The translations under genes were made by a program, and so were the position numbers. A model generated the notes under the pieces. That model saw only the letters and a program-made list of their open reading frames with translations. It was not told where the DNA came from and did not search any database. From NCBI GenBank assembly GCA_029204225.1, contig CM055107.1, positions 6,792,873-6,856,872 of the forward strand: a stretch of 64,000 nt of DNA, in the 5' to 3' direction. This document shows, one piece after another, positions 25,445 to 37,856 of the stretch (its first letter is position 1; the number at the start of each line of letters is the position of its first letter). This DNA comes from Diphasiastrum complanatum (taxonomy: Eukaryota > Streptophyta > Lycopodiopsida > Lycopodiales > Lycopodiaceae).

Positions 25445-27250
25445 TTTAAAAGGATGGGTGAAGTGATGGGATAATATTCTATCTAGGGATCTGTTGGTTG
25501 CATTGCTTTTGGAAGAGAACCAACTGTAGTATAGAAATGAGATTTGGTCTGAAAGTAATTTCGGATAGATTCAGAGTAAGATACCTAATTGGAACTTTTT
25601 GAATAAGAGGAATTATCTAGAGATTGTGTGGACAATCTAAAACTAGAACAGGTTTGATATTTTAATCATTATCTATAAGTAGTATAGTGAAAGGTCAAAG
25701 GTTACTAGTTCCATTTTGATTGGAATAGGAGTAAGTTTGATCAGGATTTAAATCTGAGATGTTTGTATTGGATCAAACTAATCTTAGTTTGAGTACTAGG
25801 GTCAGAGAGGGGTTGATTGAGTGGAAAAAATTATGCTATTAGAGAAAATTGGACTGGAAAACTACTGAGAGTGAATTTTATTCGTCTCAGAGATTTTTTG
25901 GATATGTTATTTACACATGAGAAATAGAAATCATTTTGTAGCTGAGTTACAAGATCTCAGTGGGATATGTAACATATGTGGATTCTGGAGGAATTTGCCA
26001 GATAAATATGTGTTTATGTACTGGGTCATAGTGAGATTAATCACATATGTGCACAATTAATCATGTATGAATCTACTGTGTATTCCTAGTTACTAGGGTT
26101 ATTTGGTGCACTTAACCTAGTCGGTGAACATGAACATATGATCAAGTATATTTTTTTGACAAATACTTGTAGAGTTAACAAATCTTTGTGTAGAAGATTT
26201 ATGAGTTACGTAATAATTGATTTGGATAAGGATGTAAATGTGGTGTCATACTAATATAATTGAATTCTTCACCTAGACATTTGAGATTTCTGAATCATTG
26301 GCAATTAACTTGAGTAGTTGATTACTTCAAAGTGAAGTTCATGGGTAAAATGATTCGTGTGATGTAAATTCACCAGAAACTGATGGCTTGATTTATATTG
26401 CTTGTAAGACGCATGATTAGTGAATCATTTGGGTCCGTCAGTTAAAATTATGTGCATTAGATATACAATATTCTTGGGATAGAGTATTCCTTAGTTAAGG
26501 AATAGACTCAACTCATTAGTGATTGTATCCCAGAGCGCTCAATTGGATAACAAATCATAATGAATCCAAGAATAATATCTGAATTGATATTCAGCAGAAC
26601 TTTGGGTATCTAGAGTTGATTCTGAATTGTAATCTAAAGTTTTTTGTAGTTGAAGATGATTGTCATTTTGGTATGCGTTCAGTCTTTAATTACCAGTGAT
26701 TTATAGAACTTGAATCTTGCACTTTGGTTAAAGAATCATGTTTAAAGAATATTCCTAAATCCAGTATTTTCTTAGTGGAAAGATTTTGGAATGATTCTTA
26801 CTTTTCTTGAGTTATGTTGGACATATACTCCAATATCCTGTAAATGATCAAGTATGGTTTTGGATTTCAAAAAATTATGATTGACAAATCATACGAATCT
26901 AAATACTTATGATTGATGGATCATAAATAGATACTTAATTATTGTCAGAGGATTATAAGGACTATTCTGCTACAGGTTATGGTATGCAGATGCTTGAGTA
27001 CAATTTTTTCTTTTGATTAGATTTCCAGATATCACAGGGGACATATAAGTCTATTAACATGAATGAGTGCTATTTTCTTGCATTTGGTGCTAGAAACATG
27101 AGCATTTAACTCAAAAGAGTATCTAGGGTACTCCAAGTTGAGTTTAATCATTCTATATCTTAATGATTCTCCTAGAGATTCTAGTTGAATGAATTATCAT
27201 ATCTTAGAATTGGATTCTAAGGATAGTTGTACTTGGAAGCTTTTTATGAA
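25445..27250 (+). repeat. Left arm of a large inverted repeat
   Basis: About 1.8 kb of AT-rich DNA whose reverse complement aligns along its length with 28390-30365. Matches checked by eye include the inner ends (GAATTATCATAT...GGATTCTAAGGATA against its complement near 28400-28450), the 26460-26640 block against 29140-29345, and the outer end at GGGTGAAGTGATGGGA against 30332-30350. No open coding is seen. It is probably the non-coding inside of a retroelement. Confidence 0.8.
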
Positions 27251-27870
27251 TTGTCTACACAAAGTTACAAAGGTTTCAAAGTTTACAAAACTTTGGATAG
27301 AATTTAGTTTGCCACATCTATCATGTCTTTTGACAAAACTTTGAAAAGTACAAAAAAGACGTGTTGATTACTAAGGAGATTCCTCCCCCCCCCCCAAAAA
27401 AAAAAAAACACTCTGGCCCACCAACCCCTACTGCAAGGCACCAGCAACTACAGCAGGCCTGTGTACGGCCAGGTGCCCAGATCCACACATGGACGACTGG
27501 CGCGAGCAGACGCCTGGCCGCAAGCCCATTATTTTTTTTGACCACCTTTTGCAACGAATATATAGAGTTACAAATTTCGCTCAAAATCAAGGTCTGAAAA
27601 CTTACTAGTTTTTGAAAAAAAATTAACAGCCTAAGTAAACGGCTAATGTCAATAAAAAAAACCGTCAAACTTCCACCATAGCTAGCAAAGGTGGCTCGTT
27701 TTCTATTAAAATGACCTCGGATTGAGACGAACCAAAAAGCAAAATTATTCATCTCGATTAACGAAGAAACTAAGCCTTCCAAAGACATCAACCAAAAGCT
27801 TAAACCAATCAAAAACTTAAGTAAATACGATTGCACCTTATACACAATGATCAGTGGCTCTGATACCAAA

Positions 27871-28346
27871 TGTTTCCATCGTCGATCCGATCATTGCTAA
27901 AGCATAAACAAGTGACGAATGCTACGTTACCGCCCAACCATAGAGGTACTTCCACCTCACCCCCCCTTGCACTGGAGCTATAGACCACCTTCAAGCAAGC
28001 TCGGATCTCCGATAAGCCATGATGTCCCATACCACCATGCCTTACCCTCGACCTGCACCTACCTTCATCCTGAGGCCTAGATAATCATCCTGACTTGACC
28101 ACCATTGAAAGAGCTCTTCATTCTCTAGGAGAGAATGAATGACAAGCTGATAACTCTACACACACATACATTGTTTCATACCTTGTCTAAACTCCATTTA
28201 GTGTGTTCTGGGCCTCACAAGGATCTTAGTCACTTTCGGGTCACATCCAGTATGACGTGGCATAACTAACAGCTTGATTTACTGGAATACTGTGTATCCA
28301 AGACTAGGAGTATACTGAATCCTACTTACTGGCCATGGACATAACA
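27871..28346 (-). mobile_element. LTR in minus orientation with primer site and polypurine tract
   Basis: A 476-bp LTR (plus strand TGTTTCC...ACATAACA). On its lower side, the minus strand shows a primer site TTTGGTATCAGAGCCACT at about 27853-27870. On its upper side there is a minus-strand polypurine tract (TAAGGAGGAAAGAA). Its minus-strand start (TGTTATGTCCATG) resembles the LTR start at 61711. As at 24613, both signals sit outside one LTR. Confidence 0.72.
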
Positions 28347-28389
28347 TTCTTTCCTCCTTAAACTACATCTATCCTTAGAAGCTCTTTGA

Positions 28390-30365
28390 ACATGAAGCTT
28401 TCAAGTACAAATATCCTTAGAATCCAAATTCTAAAATATGATAATTCATTTAGCTAGAATCTCTATGAGAATCATTAAGATATAGAATGATTAAACTCAA
28501 CTCTGAGTACCCCAGATACTCTTTTGAGTTAAATGCTCTTGTTTCTAGCACCAAATGCAAGAAAATAACATTCATTCATCTTAATAGACTTATCTGCCTC
28601 CTAAGATAACTGGAGATCCAATCAAATGCAAAATTGTACTCAAGCATTTGCAAATCATAAACTGTAGCAGAATAACATCCACTAGATAAATTAAATTCTC
28701 CACAAATACTTATCTTGTGAGAATGTCTGTGAGATCCATAGGTTCTCAAATAAAATACTGGAGTAGAGAGATTCAAAACACTGATATGAATTCTTACTCA
28801 AATAATAGATCAAGAATTAATCATCACAATGAAGAATCATTACAATTTCTTATAATCCTCTAACAATAATTAAGTATCTATTTATGATTCATCAACCATA
28901 AATAATTAGATTAATATGATTTGTCAATCATAATTTCTTGAAATCCAAATCATACTTAATCATTTATAGGATACTGGAGTATATGTCTAACATAACTCAA
29001 AAAGTAAGAGTCATTCCAGAAAAAATTTCATTAAGAAAATACGGGATTTAGAAATACTTTCAAAACATGATTCTTTAACTGAAGTGCAAGATTCAAGTTC
29101 TATAAACAACTGGTAATTAAAGACTGAATGCATACCAAAATGACAATCATCTTCAACTAAATAAACTTTAGATTACAATCCAGAATCACATCTAGATACC
29201 CAAAGTCCTGCTGAGTATCAATTCAGTTACTATTCTTGGATTCATTATGATTCGTTATCCAATTGAGCTCTCTGGAATACAATCACTAACGAGCTGAGTC
29301 CCTTCCTTAACTAAGGAATACTTTATCCCAACAATATTGTATATCCAATGCACACAATTTTAACTAATGAACCCAAATGATTCACTAATCATTCGTCTTA
29401 CAAACAATATAATTCAAAAACCATCAGTTCTCAGTGACTCCATATCACACTGATCGTTTTACAAATTAACTTCATCTTGGAGTAATCAACTACTCAAGTT
29501 AATTGCCAGTGATTCAGAAATCTCAAATGTCTAGGTGAAGAATTCAATTATACTAGTATGACACCACATTTAGATCCTTACCCAAATTAGTTATAAGTTA
29601 GTCCATAAATCTTCCATACAAAGATTTGTTAACTCGGCAAGTATCTATCAAAACAATACTTGACCATATGTTCATATTCACTGACTAGGTTAAGTGCACT
29701 AGATAACCTTAGTAACTAGGATTACACAGTAGATTCATAGAAGATTAATCGTGCACATATGAGAATAATCTCACTATGACCCAATACATAAACACATTCT
29801 TACCTAGCAAATTCCTCCAGAACCCACATATGTTACTCACATATCTCACTGAGATCTTGTAACTCAGCTACAAAAGATTTTCTATTTCTCAAGAGTCAAT
29901 AACATATCCGAGAAATCTTTGAGACGAATTCAAAATCAATAGTTTTCCAATTCTACATACCACTAATTACATAATTCCTTCCTCGCAATCAACCCTTCTC
30001 TGATCCTAGTACTCAAACTAAGGTTAGGTTAATCCAATACAGAATTCTCAAACTTAAATCTTAATCAAATTTACTCCTATTCCAATCAAAAAGGAATGAG
30101 TAACCTTTGACTTTTTATTGTACTACTTTTAGATAATGATTCAAATATCAAACATGTTCTAGTTCCAGATTGTCCACACAATCCCTAGAGAATTTTTCTT
30201 ATTCGAAAAGTTCCAATTAGGTATCTTACTCTGAATCTATTCGAAATTCCTTTCAGATCCAATCTCATTTCTATACTCTGGCTGGTTCTCTTCCAAAAGC
30301 TATGCAACCAACAGATTTCCAAATAGAATTTCCCATCACTTCACCCCTCCTTTTAAAAAAATTAT
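28390..30365 (-). repeat. Right arm of the large inverted repeat
   Basis: Counterpart of the arm at 25445-27250, in opposite orientation, with moderate divergence including small insertions. The two arms flank a spacer of about 1.1 kb that contains the minus-strand LTR. No coding frame is seen in this arm. Confidence 0.8.
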
Positions 30366-32607
30366 AAATTTCAATAAATGCATCAAATCTAGGGACAAGC
30401 TTCTGTTAACTAACAGATCCAATGTAATCCATGTATCAGATTTCACTTCTAACCTCACAATTGACATCCAAAACTGCGGATAACTCAATGGTAACAAAGA
30501 TAACATTTATTAATTCAATTAAATGAATTTAATCCAAGAAATTGATATCCAGTATTAAGCAATTATTTACATGGATTATCGAAATCCTAATTGTGAAATA
30601 CATTTTTTGATCACACTTACTACCTCTGATGTCCACTCTTCTTCCCTCCTCAGAATTTTCAGTTCTCTGAAAATCTATTTCAGCTAAGGTACCAAGAAGA
30701 CGTAACGACATTAGTAAATGTTTAAAATTGATTGCTGTAGGAAATAAAGTCTGAAACAATCTCATTTCTATCCTATACATGGCTGAATATCAGATATATC
30801 AAAAATCTTCTACTAGTATGTGAAACAGTACTCGTCTGATCTTTTGATTAGAATTCACCATAGGATTTAACTGGAAATGAAAATGGTTTTTTTTATTAAT
30901 TTCTATTATTACAATTTTTCCAATAAAATTGGACTATTTTTTTTTGACTGGTTTGGCATTACTCCGTTAATATTGACAAAACCTATCCAAACCCAAAATA
31001 TGAAATCACATGAATGGAAATCCCACCAATAGGATTTCAGTAATTCTTGAACCATATCCTGTCATATTTACTTTCTAGATAAAGAATACTATTGCCACTC
31101 ATTCAATTTGGTCATTTCATATTGTTTGACGATCTTAATCAAATTTAACAAGAATCTTGCACAAACGTTCACTTGACTGATTTCTAGCGATCAACATCGA
31201 TTAGAAAACTATCAGACAAGTAACTGATTTCAAAATTTTAATCAAATTGAAATTCAATAAAAAAGAAAAAAATTCAAATTTTTAACTTTCAATCTAGGAG
31301 TTCCCAACTCCAAAAGTTTAAAAAAATGACAGCACAGTAAAAATTGTCGGCAGTTCATTGCGGTTCCTTTTGTCAATTTTAACTTATCAATCAATGGAAA
31401 ATAATTTAGACTTAGTGAAAATACTATGACCCATTTTGACTGATAAACTCAGTTTAATCAATTCACTAATCTAATCAATTCCATAGATAACAAAAAAAAT
31501 GACCGAAATTTTGATTTTTTTTCGAAAAACTCAATTTTTGCTTTATTTTACTTAATTCGAGAATTTTGACGAAATTAGTGTTAGTACAAAAGGCAATCAA
31601 AATCGAAAAATCAAAATATTGTCCGATTCCTAATGTTACTAACCCAATGTCCAACTGGCATGCAAAGCACACTACATCAGTCACAAAACGTCATTCCGGA
31701 ATTTTTTGCGTAAACTTCAGTTTTACGAAATTTGTCACCCAATATCACTGATTTGTGACCCAACTATCAGAGCACATGCATATGGTCACTCAAATCGATT
31801 GTAAATCCATCATGCATGTCATGCAACCAATCCAAGCAAGCACAATACTACAAATTAGGGAAATGACTGGCATGCAATCAGAACAATTTCAAAAGTTTTA
31901 CTCACAAAACTGCAAAAATTTCAAATGATCATAACTTTGGCTACAAGACACCAAATTGGATGTTGTAAAGCTCAGTACAAATGGAGACCAAGTGAACAAG
32001 ATGCGTGCCACATTAGCCTACCACCTAGGCTTCACACGTGCGCGATCAGAGTGTCAAAAAATCTATAGTAAGGCGCATTTCCACAAGTCAATATCATGCA
32101 AAAACGTGCAAACACCCATTTCAGCCCAAAATTGATGCTACCAACAGTCTTAAACAGTCAATTAGACTTCCATGAAGCATTCATACTAAACCTAAGATGC
32201 GGTATAGGCTGAGAACAAAGATTTCTTGATTTGTAGAAGTCAAAATAGCTTCAAACTTGATGGAGATGGTGCATAAGACACCGACATTGTAGTATTTTGT
32301 ACTCTTGTCAGAGGACAACTCAGGGTCATTCTCTCTTGAAAGCACTCACACTCAAACAGAGATGCAAGCCATGAACATTCATTTACAGATCAGCATGCAG
32401 CCCAAATGAACATTCAATAGTTTCTATAGCTACCTACTAAAAAAACGAACTGAATCAGATCCTACACATTACTAAAATTGAGCTACACCTGGATTAATTC
32501 ACAAAGCTGAAACAAGAAATTAATCTACAACATTTTAGAGGTCCAAGAATGAAGAAACCAACCAGTCTTTTGATTCTTGGACATCCCAAGAACATCAAGA
32601 ACTAGAA
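30366..32607. other. AT-rich stretch, no gene seen
   Basis: Non-coding, AT-rich sequence with no open frame of note and no recognised domain. It probably belongs to the inside of old retroelements, judging from its setting. Confidence 0.4.
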
Positions 32608-33292
32608 TGTTGGAGGATATGCAAGATTTATGCCACATTTCTAGCCTATTTAGTTTAACTGAATGCTGATTCCTACATTAATCCACAAACAAGAAATGAA
32701 AACTAATCCACTCTACGAGAGCAAGAAATCTAATCCACTCTATGATCCACAACCACACACAAAGGAGGGAAGGGCAAGACCATGAATGCATCACTCAAGA
32801 AACAAGCATGATCAAGGACCTCAATGGATGCACCTAACTCGTGGAGGCTCTTCTCATTTCAACGTGGAGTTGATACAATACACAAAAAGCTCCTCTTCAC
32901 AAAGAGAGAGTCTCTTAAATAAGCAAGAGAGCTCCTTAGGTAGCATCCTAGTGGAATTTCCACATTTCACAAATTACAAGTGGAATAATGCTCTCCACTA
33001 GAGGTCACCATCAAAAGGTGGCTCACTCTACTTTCTTTATGAGAGGTCTACTTGCATTTATTACATTAGACTAGAAATACTAGTTCCTACATGGCCATTC
33101 CATCTTCCGGGATTCACCATGAGGCTTACACAGTTCTTGCTTGTCATTCCTAAGTAGCATTTCTCGGTTCTCATACTCGGATCTCAGTCTTCGTTAGTCT
33201 CGTCTTCTCAGAGACCTCCTCAGTCTAAGGTTAGAGGTGTTCTTGAGTTGCTCTGTCCGAGTAACTTGGGGATTTGTCATAATCGGCCAACA
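32608..33292 (-). mobile_element. 3' LTR of a minus-strand Gypsy element
   Basis: A 685-bp LTR with inverted ends TGTTGG...CCAACA. On the minus strand it is preceded by a polypurine tract (TTAGGGGTGGGATGA, about 33293-33307) and contains a TATA-like TTATTTAAGAGA. The flanks do not carry a shared 5-bp repeat, so it is not a solo LTR. It is plausibly the 3' LTR of the Gypsy gag at 34771-36271. Confidence 0.7.
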
Positions 33293-33309
33293 TCATCCCA
33301 CCCCTAATG

Positions 33310-33764
33310 TGTTGCAGGACCCACTGCAACTCATATTGGACGATGTCGCTCCGCTTCCGCATTGGCATCATTGATCGGCACTTGGAAAAGTGTAGATCCT
33401 CGTTCGCTTACATTAAATCAAGTGCTTATTGTCGTCAGTCTTTATCACAAAAATTGTTTTTCACAAATTGCCGCAATTGGATCAGAATGTCTTATTGCTA
33501 CAGGTGATTGACATTCTCAAAATTGGAGAGCTCCCAACAGCTTCATAACTTGCATGCCTGAGTGCTTCCAACGTGTCCTCTTTCTTATCATTTGTATCTG
33601 CCATTGACGGTTTCATCTCTGGTTTCTCGGCAGATTCTAACTTTTGGGAGGTCTGTATCCTGTTTTTGCTTCTGGGTGTTTTTGCAATTCTTCGTTCAGT
33701 TGAAGTCCTAGTCTCAAGGAAAACCTTCGATCGGTAGGTTGCACAATCCTTTAGGGTCTTTACA
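33310..33764 (+). mobile_element. Plus-strand 5' LTR with tRNA-Met primer site
   Basis: About 455 bp from TGTTGCAG to TTTACA, followed by TTGGTATCAGAGCCC (33765-33779), a primer site for initiator tRNA-Met. The left end is a palindrome (TGTTGCAG, six bases, CTGCAAC) that also forms the end of the LTR at 48951. The element's inside is cut short by minus-strand Gypsy sequence. Confidence 0.65.
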
Positions 33765-34770
33765 TTGGTATCAGAGCCCGGCTAAGATGTGGTCTTGGAT
33801 GGGATGGAGACAAGCTCTACAGTGGATTGGAGTGCTGTTTTCTCAAGGGAAATTGGAATGGAATTTTCAATTTTTGGTGATTTTCAAAGTTGGTGGTAGA
33901 GTGCCCTTCTACACATACAATTTTGACAAAAATGCTAAGAATTAGTCTAGAAATTCATTCTCAATTTTTTGTTTTCTTGAGGAGGTTTTCAATTCATGTA
34001 GAATGATTGGCAAGAGTGAATCACTTGATTGCTGTATAGATTTGCATAACATAGAGAGTTTTGATAGTCTACAAAGATTCATAATGTTTTGGGAGACTTG
34101 ATTCAAGCATAACTAATTCTGTTTAATGATAGATTGTTAAAGGGCAATTTATCCGGAGGTATAAGCAATTAGAGATGATGTTTCTTGAAGCAAATCATTG
34201 CATTTGAGGGGATTGAAGTTATTTAATCCTGGATCATTGCTAACCAAAGACATAGGATGAATCAATCACACACTAGAAATGAAGAGGAACAAGGAAATAA
34301 ACAAACTGTACAGAGAGTGAGGATTGTATAGCACTTGTCGAACAAAACTTGCATTCATCAACATGGATAATTTTTCTTGACAATTGCAATATTCCATTTG
34401 TTTTGTAGAGTAATGAGACTTACTCTGACATGCCCTTGTCAAAAACAAGGCAGGGTTGGTGACATTGAATCTATCATCATTGATAACAGATGTTGTAAGA
34501 TATAGTGTGAAAAGCAGAGAAGAAGAAGGTACTATTCCCATTAGTATCCTTCGGATCATGAGATTCATAAATGAACCTCTGTTTAGATTTCCAATTTAGT
34601 GGAAATCTCATCAGAAATTAGATCGTCGTATAGAACTGAGGTTGCAAGAGAGAGGAGGAAATGTCAATTCCCTGGGGAGGGTGCTCTTGTTTGGGAATAG
34701 TAGCGGATGACGGAATATTGGTTTCCTCTATGTCTTGCAATAACTCATTTCATATGGCGTCTATGTGCGA

Positions 34771-36271
34771 TTATGGATATGGTGAATTGTGTGGTAATGT
34801 AGAAGTTTGCAAGAAGGATCTTACTTGGTTGTTTTGGACAGTCTTTGAAATTGTATTTTCTAACATAGTCGAGACACTCGGCGTGGTACTTGGTCTTGAC
34901 TGGACAATCAACCATGAAGTGGCCAGTTTCACCACAGATGAAACATCTGGCCCTGGCGTAATGGCATAGCCATCTTGTATGGCTAGTGGTTTTGGACTTG
35001 CTGGTGGGTATTCATGATAAGTCAAGGAATGTCAAGATGGTGACGATTGTTCTTCATATCGTTGGATGACATGTGCTTGGATAGGCTGATATAAAGGACA
35101 AGCATCAGCAGGATAGCCCGGCAGTGTGGGCACCGTATTGGTTTTCGTCTATAAGGTACCTGTGCAGGGTTTGGCTGACCAGGCATACTGTTGTGGATAG
35201 ACTTCAGGGTAGTTTGAAACTCATTGGTGAGTTTCTCCATATGTAGTTGATGTTGCTTGTTAAGCAACTCCAACTGGGATTTCCAAAGCTGATCTTGGGC
35301 ATCCTCTATTGACTTTGAGTCATGGACAGGAGCACGTGGTGCTCTTCGTTCTCTGCATTCGTCAACATCTGATCCTTCGTCTTCTTCTTTGATGGCTTCA
35401 AACATAGCTAACTTTAGACTTGTGTATTCATCATTGTATTTAAGCTCGCGTTTGATCCATCTTGGAAGGTCGACTAAAAACCAGATAATGGGCATCTGTT
35501 CAGAGGGCTATTCTTGTACTTGACTTTTGAGGCGTTTAAAACGCTCGATATAGTCTCGTACACGTTTATCTTTTGCCATTTTGATGTTATTTAGTTTATC
35601 TTTTGCCATTTTGATGTTACTTAATTTGACAAAGGGACTCTCAATCAAGCGAAAGGGCTTAAAATGCTTGATAAAGGACTCTTTCAAAATTGACCAGTCT
35701 GTCTTATCTTCACGATCAAGGTTGAAAAACCAATCATGTGCTTTAGCGATCATGGTCATAAAAAATAGTTGGACCATAGCAGCGGGAGATGTTTCGCCAT
35801 ACACATCACATGCATTCTCAAAGATTTGCAAAAATCTTTGAGGGCTCAAACTACCATCAAACTTGGGTAGATCTAGCTTGGGTGTACGTCTCTCAAGGTG
35901 AGCTCCATGAGTAGCAAAAACACCATTAAGGTGGGTTCTGGTTCAACACCATAAAAATGGGGTCATGCTCGTGAAGACTCGGCTCTATCAGGTTCTTGTC
36001 CCTCGAATGGATTTGTGGACGGCTCGTGTATTTGGGCCCGCATTCGGTAGAACCTATGATGTTTGATTTGTTCAGCTATAGGAGACATCAGTTTGTGTGG
36101 ATAATCTTCTGTGATATCGGGATTAGTATGATGTTCCATTTGGTAAGATAATGTTTTTGTGATTTTGTGGTTATTTGATTTTTTATTTTTGTCGAGAGAA
36201 TGGATTAACAAATTGTGACTCGGAAAATAAAGTATCAAGAATGGTGGCGCGAAATTTTTTTGGTGACTCAA
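34771..36271 (-). mobile_element. Ty3/Gypsy gag region, broken
   Basis: Minus-strand gag remains: a retrotransposon gag domain (FLQIFENACDVYGE, KAHDWFFNLDRE, FIKHFKPFRLIESPF) near 35849-35508, a charged linker, and a CCHC zinc knuckle (CFICGETGHFMVDC) at about 34948-34905. No pol domains follow before the 3' LTR at 33292. Broken at several points. Confidence 0.82.
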
Positions 36272-36366
36272 AAAAAATGTATCGAAAATGTTGGCTCGAA
36301 TTTTTGGTGACTCAAAAAAAAAAGTATCGAAAATGGTGTAGGTGACTCAAAAAAATGTATCGAAAA

Positions 36367-36414
<48 letters not shown>

Positions 36415-36680
36415 AAGAATGTAGGCTGTTGTGGAGAAAATGTATCGAAAAATTGTGTAGGTGACTCGAAAAAGTGTATCAAAAAATTATGTAGGTGACT
36501 CGAAAGAATGTATCGAAAAATTGTGTAGGTGACTCGAAAAAGTGTATCGAAAAATTGTGTAGGTGACTCGAAAAAGTGTATCGAAAAAATGGATGTATCG
36601 AAAATGGTGGCTCAAAATTATTTTGGTGACTCGAAAAAATATGGGAAAAATATGACTCGAAAAAATAAAGGAGTATCAAA
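36220..36680. repeat. Minisatellite with unit of about 38 bp
   Basis: Repeated blocks of GTGTAGGTGACTCGAAAAAG followed by TGTATCGAAAAATT, four nearly identical copies at about 36450-36590 and looser ones on both sides, interrupted by an AG microsatellite. Lies upstream of the gag frames on the minus strand, in the untranslated leader of that element. Confidence 0.85.
36371..36411. repeat. (AG)n microsatellite, 41 bp
   Basis: Pure AG run embedded in the minisatellite upstream of the Gypsy gag. Confidence 0.97.
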
Positions 36681-36699
36681 AAAGTTAACAAAGGCTCAA

Positions 36700-36865
36700 A
36701 AAATTAAGTCAGGGCTTCGGTCGAGACGAGAGTCAGGGCTTCGGTTGAGATGAGAGTCAGGGCTTCGGTCGAGATTTGAGTCAGGGCTTCGGTTGAGATT
36801 TGAGTCAGGGCTTCGGTTGAGATTGGAGTCAAGGCTTCGGTTGAGATTTCAAAAAAGGGCTCCGA
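36700..36865. repeat. Tandem repeat with unit of about 26 bp
   Basis: Six copies of a unit containing GAGTCAGGGCTTCGGTYGAG, directly next to the 38-bp minisatellite. Non-coding leader or LTR part of the minus-strand element. Confidence 0.85.
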
Positions 36866-37856
36866 TTGAGATTTTGTGACGGTGCGTTCGGTCGAGATTT
36901 GAAGGACGTAAGCTGGGAGCGTGAAGGAGAGGAGAACACTCGGTCAAGTTTGTGAGGGAGAGAGGTTTCGGTCAGGGAGATGTTTCTTGTGGAAGGGGCA
37001 TGTTTCTTGCTAAGATTCGGACCAATCAGGGAGATGAGATAGGGGCGCTGTCATGTTAAGAATGAAGGTGTATGAGGTTGGAACTTAGTTGTTGTAGGAA
37101 ATAGCGGAGTGGGTGGTTCTGTTCAGAAGCAAAATGGAGTGAAAGAGAGATGAGACACGGTCAGGCGTGAAAGAGAGTTCTGTTAGTGCAGAACGGATCG
37201 TCAAAAGGTGTTTTCAAGAACATCAAGAAATAGGTGTGCATGTATAGGCAGGTGAACAATAGGATCATAAGAGGGATACTTGTGGGGGAGATACGATGGA
37301 GAGCAGGATCTACAGGGGTCTGGTTGTTTATTGTGTTGTTTTGTCTTTATGAATTGGAACACCAAGTCTGACGTGAGGTCATGAGGCTCTATTTCGAGTA
37401 TTGTTTTACATGCATGTTTATTGAATATAGCCGTCTTACAGTCTGTTCTTCATGAGGGTGAATAGAAACATATTGTTGAAGAACGGGCAGAGTGGAGGTT
37501 GCGAACTTACAGTTCTAGAGTGTTCAAGAATGGCCAGACAATAGGTTGCAAACTTACACGTCCAGAGTGTTCAAGAACAAGGTAGACAGTAGGTTACAAA
37601 CTTAAGATCATGGCAGATCTGGATAGGTATAACGGTTTGTATGGATCTGGTGGAGAACGTTGCAACAAGTATGGCATAAAGATGTGTATGTGTTCAAGTG
37701 GCAACTGGCATCAAATTTTGACAGATCCTCTACTTGGGAGGATCTGTTTACTAAATTCTTTGCTAACTTCTTCTTCTGTGTGTCAGCAGAGATAGTGGGC
37801 TCTTGCTTAAGTTATTCTTTTTTGTAAAAGCCCAAAATCAGGCAGAAGGGACAGAT

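Noticed and set aside
27361-27410. C-run followed by A-run, considered as a poly(A) tail of a retroposed sequence
   Set aside because: No target duplication or recognisable SINE or LINE sequence around it.
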